Shown here: positions 22,379 through 22,382 of the stretch, in pieces
Layout: each line of letters starts with the position of its first letter
Numbering within the stretch: the first letter of the stretch is position 1
Source of the DNA: Candidatus Scatomorpha stercorigallinarum
Lineage (GTDB): Bacteria; Bacillota_A; Clostridia; Oscillospirales; Oscillospiraceae
Assembly (NCBI GenBank): GCA_018713375.1
Contig: DVOV01000197.1
Span: 1-22,382, forward strand
Reading direction: 5' to 3'
Length of the DNA stretch: 22,382 nucleotides
Made by a program: the position numbers and the translations under genes
The notes under the pieces: model-generated
Databases searched by the model: none
Seen by the model: the letters and a program-made list of their open reading frames with translations, nothing else
Told to the model about the DNA's origin: nothing

Positions 22379-22382
22379 AGCA

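Overview
The window looks like a high-GC, low-oxygen Firmicute, most likely a gut Clostridia of the Oscillospiraceae/Ruminococcaceae type. The grounds are a GC-rich genome with strong AGGAGG-type ribosome binding sites, ferredoxin-dependent 2-oxoacid metabolism, CoA transferases, a two-subunit 2-hydroxyacyl-CoA dehydratase, and a VanW protein with a Pro/Thr-rich tail. This placement is inferred from gene content; no rRNA or marker gene was compared.

Left part (1-9036): a catabolic locus around an IclR-family regulator. A minus-strand operon starts at a near-consensus promoter (6371-6399). In transcription order it encodes a polytopic membrane transporter, an IlvD/Edd-type dehydratase, the delta, alpha, beta and gamma subunits of a 2-oxoacid:ferredoxin oxidoreductase, and a CoA transferase cut by the left edge. 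Divergently, on the plus strand, lie the IclR regulator and a second complete CoA transferase of the same family. The order suggests this route: take up a 2,3-dihydroxy acid, dehydrate it to a 2-oxoacid, oxidatively decarboxylate that to an acyl-CoA with reduced ferredoxin, then exchange CoA. The substrate cannot be read from the sequence. The 455-bp divergent region holds back-to-back promoters, a perfect interrupted palindrome just downstream of the operon promoter (a likely operator), and a strongly foldable element transcribed from both sides.

Middle part (9037-13762): nagA (amino-sugar deacetylase, minus strand), a CofE-like gamma-glutamyl ligase family gene (plus strand), and a translationally coupled minus-strand pair of a CbbX/SpoVK-type AAA+ ATPase and a NagD-type HAD phosphatase. 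Strong hairpin terminators follow several of these genes.

Right part (13870-22382): a plus-strand series htpG, hemW, vanW ending in a strong terminator. It is followed by a new operon with two distantly related 2-hydroxyacyl-CoA dehydratase/benzoyl-CoA reductase family subunits and a 73-residue single-span membrane protein. The second dehydratase subunit carries an extra N-terminal region of about 170 residues. The operon appears to run on past the right edge, where a ribosome binding site is visible without its gene. This atypical dehydratase plus membrane microprotein is the best candidate for an undescribed system. The structured bidirectional RNA region near 6150-6310 is the second.

No tRNA, rRNA, CRISPR array, insertion sequence, integrase or phage gene was seen.
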